NCBI RefSeq assembly: GCF_000312385.1
Contig: NZ_HE997627.1
Coordinates: 724,019-788,018, forward strand
Length of the DNA stretch: 64,000 nt
Source of the DNA: Tsukamurella sp. 1534
Lineage (GTDB): Bacteria; Actinomycetota; Actinomycetes; Mycobacteriales; Mycobacteriaceae
Direction of reading: 5' to 3'
The notes beneath the pieces were generated by a model. The model was not told the origin of the DNA. It saw only the letters and a program-made list of their open reading frames with translations, and did not search any database. Below, piece after piece: positions 62,633 through 64,000 of this stretch. The position numbers and the translations under genes are program-made. The number at the start of each line of letters is the position of its first letter. Positions within the stretch are counted from its first letter, which is position 1.

Positions 62633-62670
62633 TTCAATACACTTGAAATAATACATATGGCTGATAACCT
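62633..62670. promoter_or_regulatory. Promoter and operator between TetR and the carboxylesterase
   Basis: TTCAA (62633-62637) and TTGAA (62643-62647) form an inverted repeat with a 5-nt spacer. On the + strand TTGAAA (62643-62648) and TAACCT (62665-62670) are spaced by 16 nt and fit -35 and -10 elements for the esterase. The operator thus overlaps the -35. TGTATT occurs twice on the minus strand. Confidence 0.55.
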
Positions 62671-62705
62671 CGGACCAGACGACGCGCCACAGAGAGGTCA
62701 CCGAG

Positions 62706-64000
62706 ATGCGCGAGAATCCCGCAGTCCGTACCGCCGAGGGCGTCGTCGAGGGCCGCTCCCTCCGGGGCACCGCCGTCTTCCGCGGCATCCCCTACGCACT
62801 GCCGCCCGTCGGGGCGTTGCGGTTCGCCGCCCCCGAACCGGCCCCCCATTGGGAGGGCGTACGGCCCGCGGTCGAATTCGGGCCCCCGCCGCCGCAGTCC
62901 GGGCCCGGCCCCAAGGCGGAGGCGTCGGACGACGCGAACTGGCTCACCGTCTCCGTGTGCACGCCGGACCCCGGCCGGTCGGGGCTGCCCGTCCTGGTGT
63001 GGATCTCCTGCGGCGGCTACATGGCCGGGACCGCGGCCGACCCGATGTTCGATCCCACCGCGCTCGCGAGCGAGGGCCTGGTGGTCGTGATCGTGCAGTG
63101 CCGGATGGGCGCCGAGGGTTTCGCGCTGTTGGACGGCGCACCGTCGAACCGGGGCCTGCTGGACCAGATCGCCGCGCTCGAGTGGGTCCAGCGGAACATC
63201 GCCGCGTTCGGCGGCGACCCCGAGGCGGTGACCATCGCCGGCACGTCGGGCGGCGCGGGGTCGGTCGCCGCCCTGCTCACGATCCCGCGGGCGCGGCCCC
63301 TGTTCCGGCGGGCCATCACGCACTCCGTCCCCGGGCTGCACATCAGCCCTTCGCTGGCGGCGGAGGTCACGGCCGCGCTCGCGGAGCGCCTCGGCGTCGC
63401 GCCGACCGCGGCGGCCTTCGCGGGGGTCCCGCCGCAGCGCCTCGCCGAGGAGGTCACCGCGCTCTGCGCCGACTCGCCGACCCGCCGGGAGCGGTGGGGC
63501 CGCATGGCCCACCTCGGGATCGTCGTCTGCCCGATCATCGACGGCGACCTCCTTCGGGAGATCCCCTGGACCGCACTGGAAACGGGCCGCGCCGCGGGCG
63601 TCGACCTGCTCGCCGGGCACATGCGCGACGAGTTCCGGCTGTTCAGCATCATGATGGGCGTGCGCGGCACGTTCACCGAGGAGGACGCGGCCACGGCGCG
63701 GGAGGTGTTCGCGCCCGGCGACCCCGCCGAGTACCGCGCCGCGTATCCGCACGCGACCGCGGACGAGATGGTGGAGATCGTGTACTCCGACGCCACCTTC
63801 CGCATGCCGTCCGTGCTGCTCGCCGAGGCGAACGCCGCGGCCGGCGGCACATCGTTCCTGTTCGAGATGTGCTGGGAGTCAGAGGTCTACGGCGCCTGCC
63901 ACAGCATCGACGTCCCGCTCGCGTTCGGAACGCTGGACTGCCCCACGGGCGTCCTCCTCTTCGGCGAGGACGCGCCGGACGGTGCGCGCGCGGTATCGGA
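62706..64000 (+). CDS. Type B carboxylesterase, 3'-truncated by the window edge
   Basis: An alpha/beta hydrolase of the carboxylesterase/lipase type B family; 431 codons are visible and the end lies outside. VVEGRSLRGTAVFRGIPYA and PPVGALRFAAPEPAPHW are the family start. The oxyanion-hole motif, normally HGGGF, reads WISCGGYMAG. The nucleophile elbow, normally GESAG, reads IAGTSGGAGS with Ser kept. The acid is in HMRDEFRLFS and the His in GACHSIDVPLAFG. No signal peptide. AGAGAGG precedes ATG 62706. Under TetR control by context. Confidence 0.88.
   Translation, partial: MRENPAVRTAEGVVEGRSLRGTAVFRGIPYALPPVGALRFAAPEPAPHWEGVRPAVEFGPPPPQSGPGPKAEASDDANWLTVSVCTPDPGRSGLPVLVWISCGGYMAGTAADPMFDPTALASEGLVVVIVQCRMGAEGFALLDGAPSNRGLLDQIAALEWVQRNIAAFGGDPEAVTIAGTSGGAGSVAALLTIPRARPLFRRAITHSVPGLHISPSLAAEVTAALAERLGVAPTAAAFAGVPPQRLAEEVTALCADSPTRRERWGRMAHLGIVVCPIIDGDLLREIPWTALETGRAAGVDLLAGHMRDEFRLFSIMMGVRGTFTEEDAATAREVFAPGDPAEYRAAYPHATADEMVEIVYSDATFRMPSVLLAEANAAAGGTSFLFEMCWESEVYGACHSIDVPLAFGTLDCPTGVLLFGEDAPDGARAVS

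Noticed and set aside
1-64000. tRNA or rRNA genes
   Set aside because: I saw no tRNA-like cloverleaf with a T-loop sequence and no rRNA. A tRNAscan run would settle it.

Overview
The window is GC-rich DNA (roughly 70% by eye) from an actinobacterium of the order Mycobacteriales. Gene content and order follow one stretch of the Mycobacterium tuberculosis chromosome (about Rv2839c to Rv2890c): infB-rnpM-nusA-rimP, proS, efpA, cysG, cobB-cobO-chlID, mqo, mtr, mapB, the lipoprotein PBP, ispG-rip1-dxr, rlmN, cdsA-frr-pyrH and tsf-rpsB. A mycothione reductase gene is present. Tsukamurella or a close relative is my best guess, but the genus cannot be proved from the sequence alone.

Region by region. 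1-2325: translation and transcription operon rimP-nusA-rnpM-infB. 2420-4193: small lipoprotein, DUF4439 protein and DUF4190 membrane protein. 4263-10643: proS, yaaA, a CmpX/MscS-type channel and an EfpA exporter with a very long C-terminal tail. 10846-17153: siroheme and cobalamin block (cysG, cobB, cobO, fused chelatase chlID) with a DUF4822 lipoprotein inserted. 17158-24666: mqo, a hydrolase, mtr, a 34-residue metallothionein-like peptide, a hydrolase lacking its nucleophile, cobQ and map. 24830-26131: a frameshifted AbiEi/DUF559-like gene between two structured direct repeats of about 135 bp. 26191-35910: penicillin-binding lipoprotein, SDR, ion channel, DUF456, GNAT, the ispG-rip1-dxr block, ppk2, DUF952 and DUF2631. 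35951-37066: rlmN. 37212-46571: an island absent from the tuberculosis order, holding an alkylsulfatase, class III CoA-transferase, MFS carrier, two DUF202 proteins, two DUF1254/DUF1214 paralogues and a PucR-type regulator. 46719-54735: LapA, MFS, cdsA, frr, pyrH, a secreted SGNH hydrolase, AraC and VOC genes, tsf and rpsB. 55056-60339: a small Pro/Asp-rich exported protein, histidine kinase, response regulator, DASS transporter and glycerate kinase, tightly coupled. 60377-64000: an AGCS symporter, and a TetR regulator divergent from a carboxylesterase cut by the right edge.

Many genes with no Shine-Dalgarno have a TANNNT hexamer 6-8 nt before the start codon. That is the signature of leaderless transcripts, common in Mycobacteriales, and it fixed several starts here. 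Most other starts have a purine-rich RBS or overlap the preceding stop (ATGA or GTGA).

The most unusual items are the repeat-flanked frameshifted cassette, the metallothionein-like peptide next to mtr, a three-way-junction leader upstream of rpsB, the alkylsulfatase island with similar inverted repeats in two of its promoters, and two hydrolases with altered active-site motifs. Nothing was searched against databases; all identifications come from motif recognition and conserved gene order.
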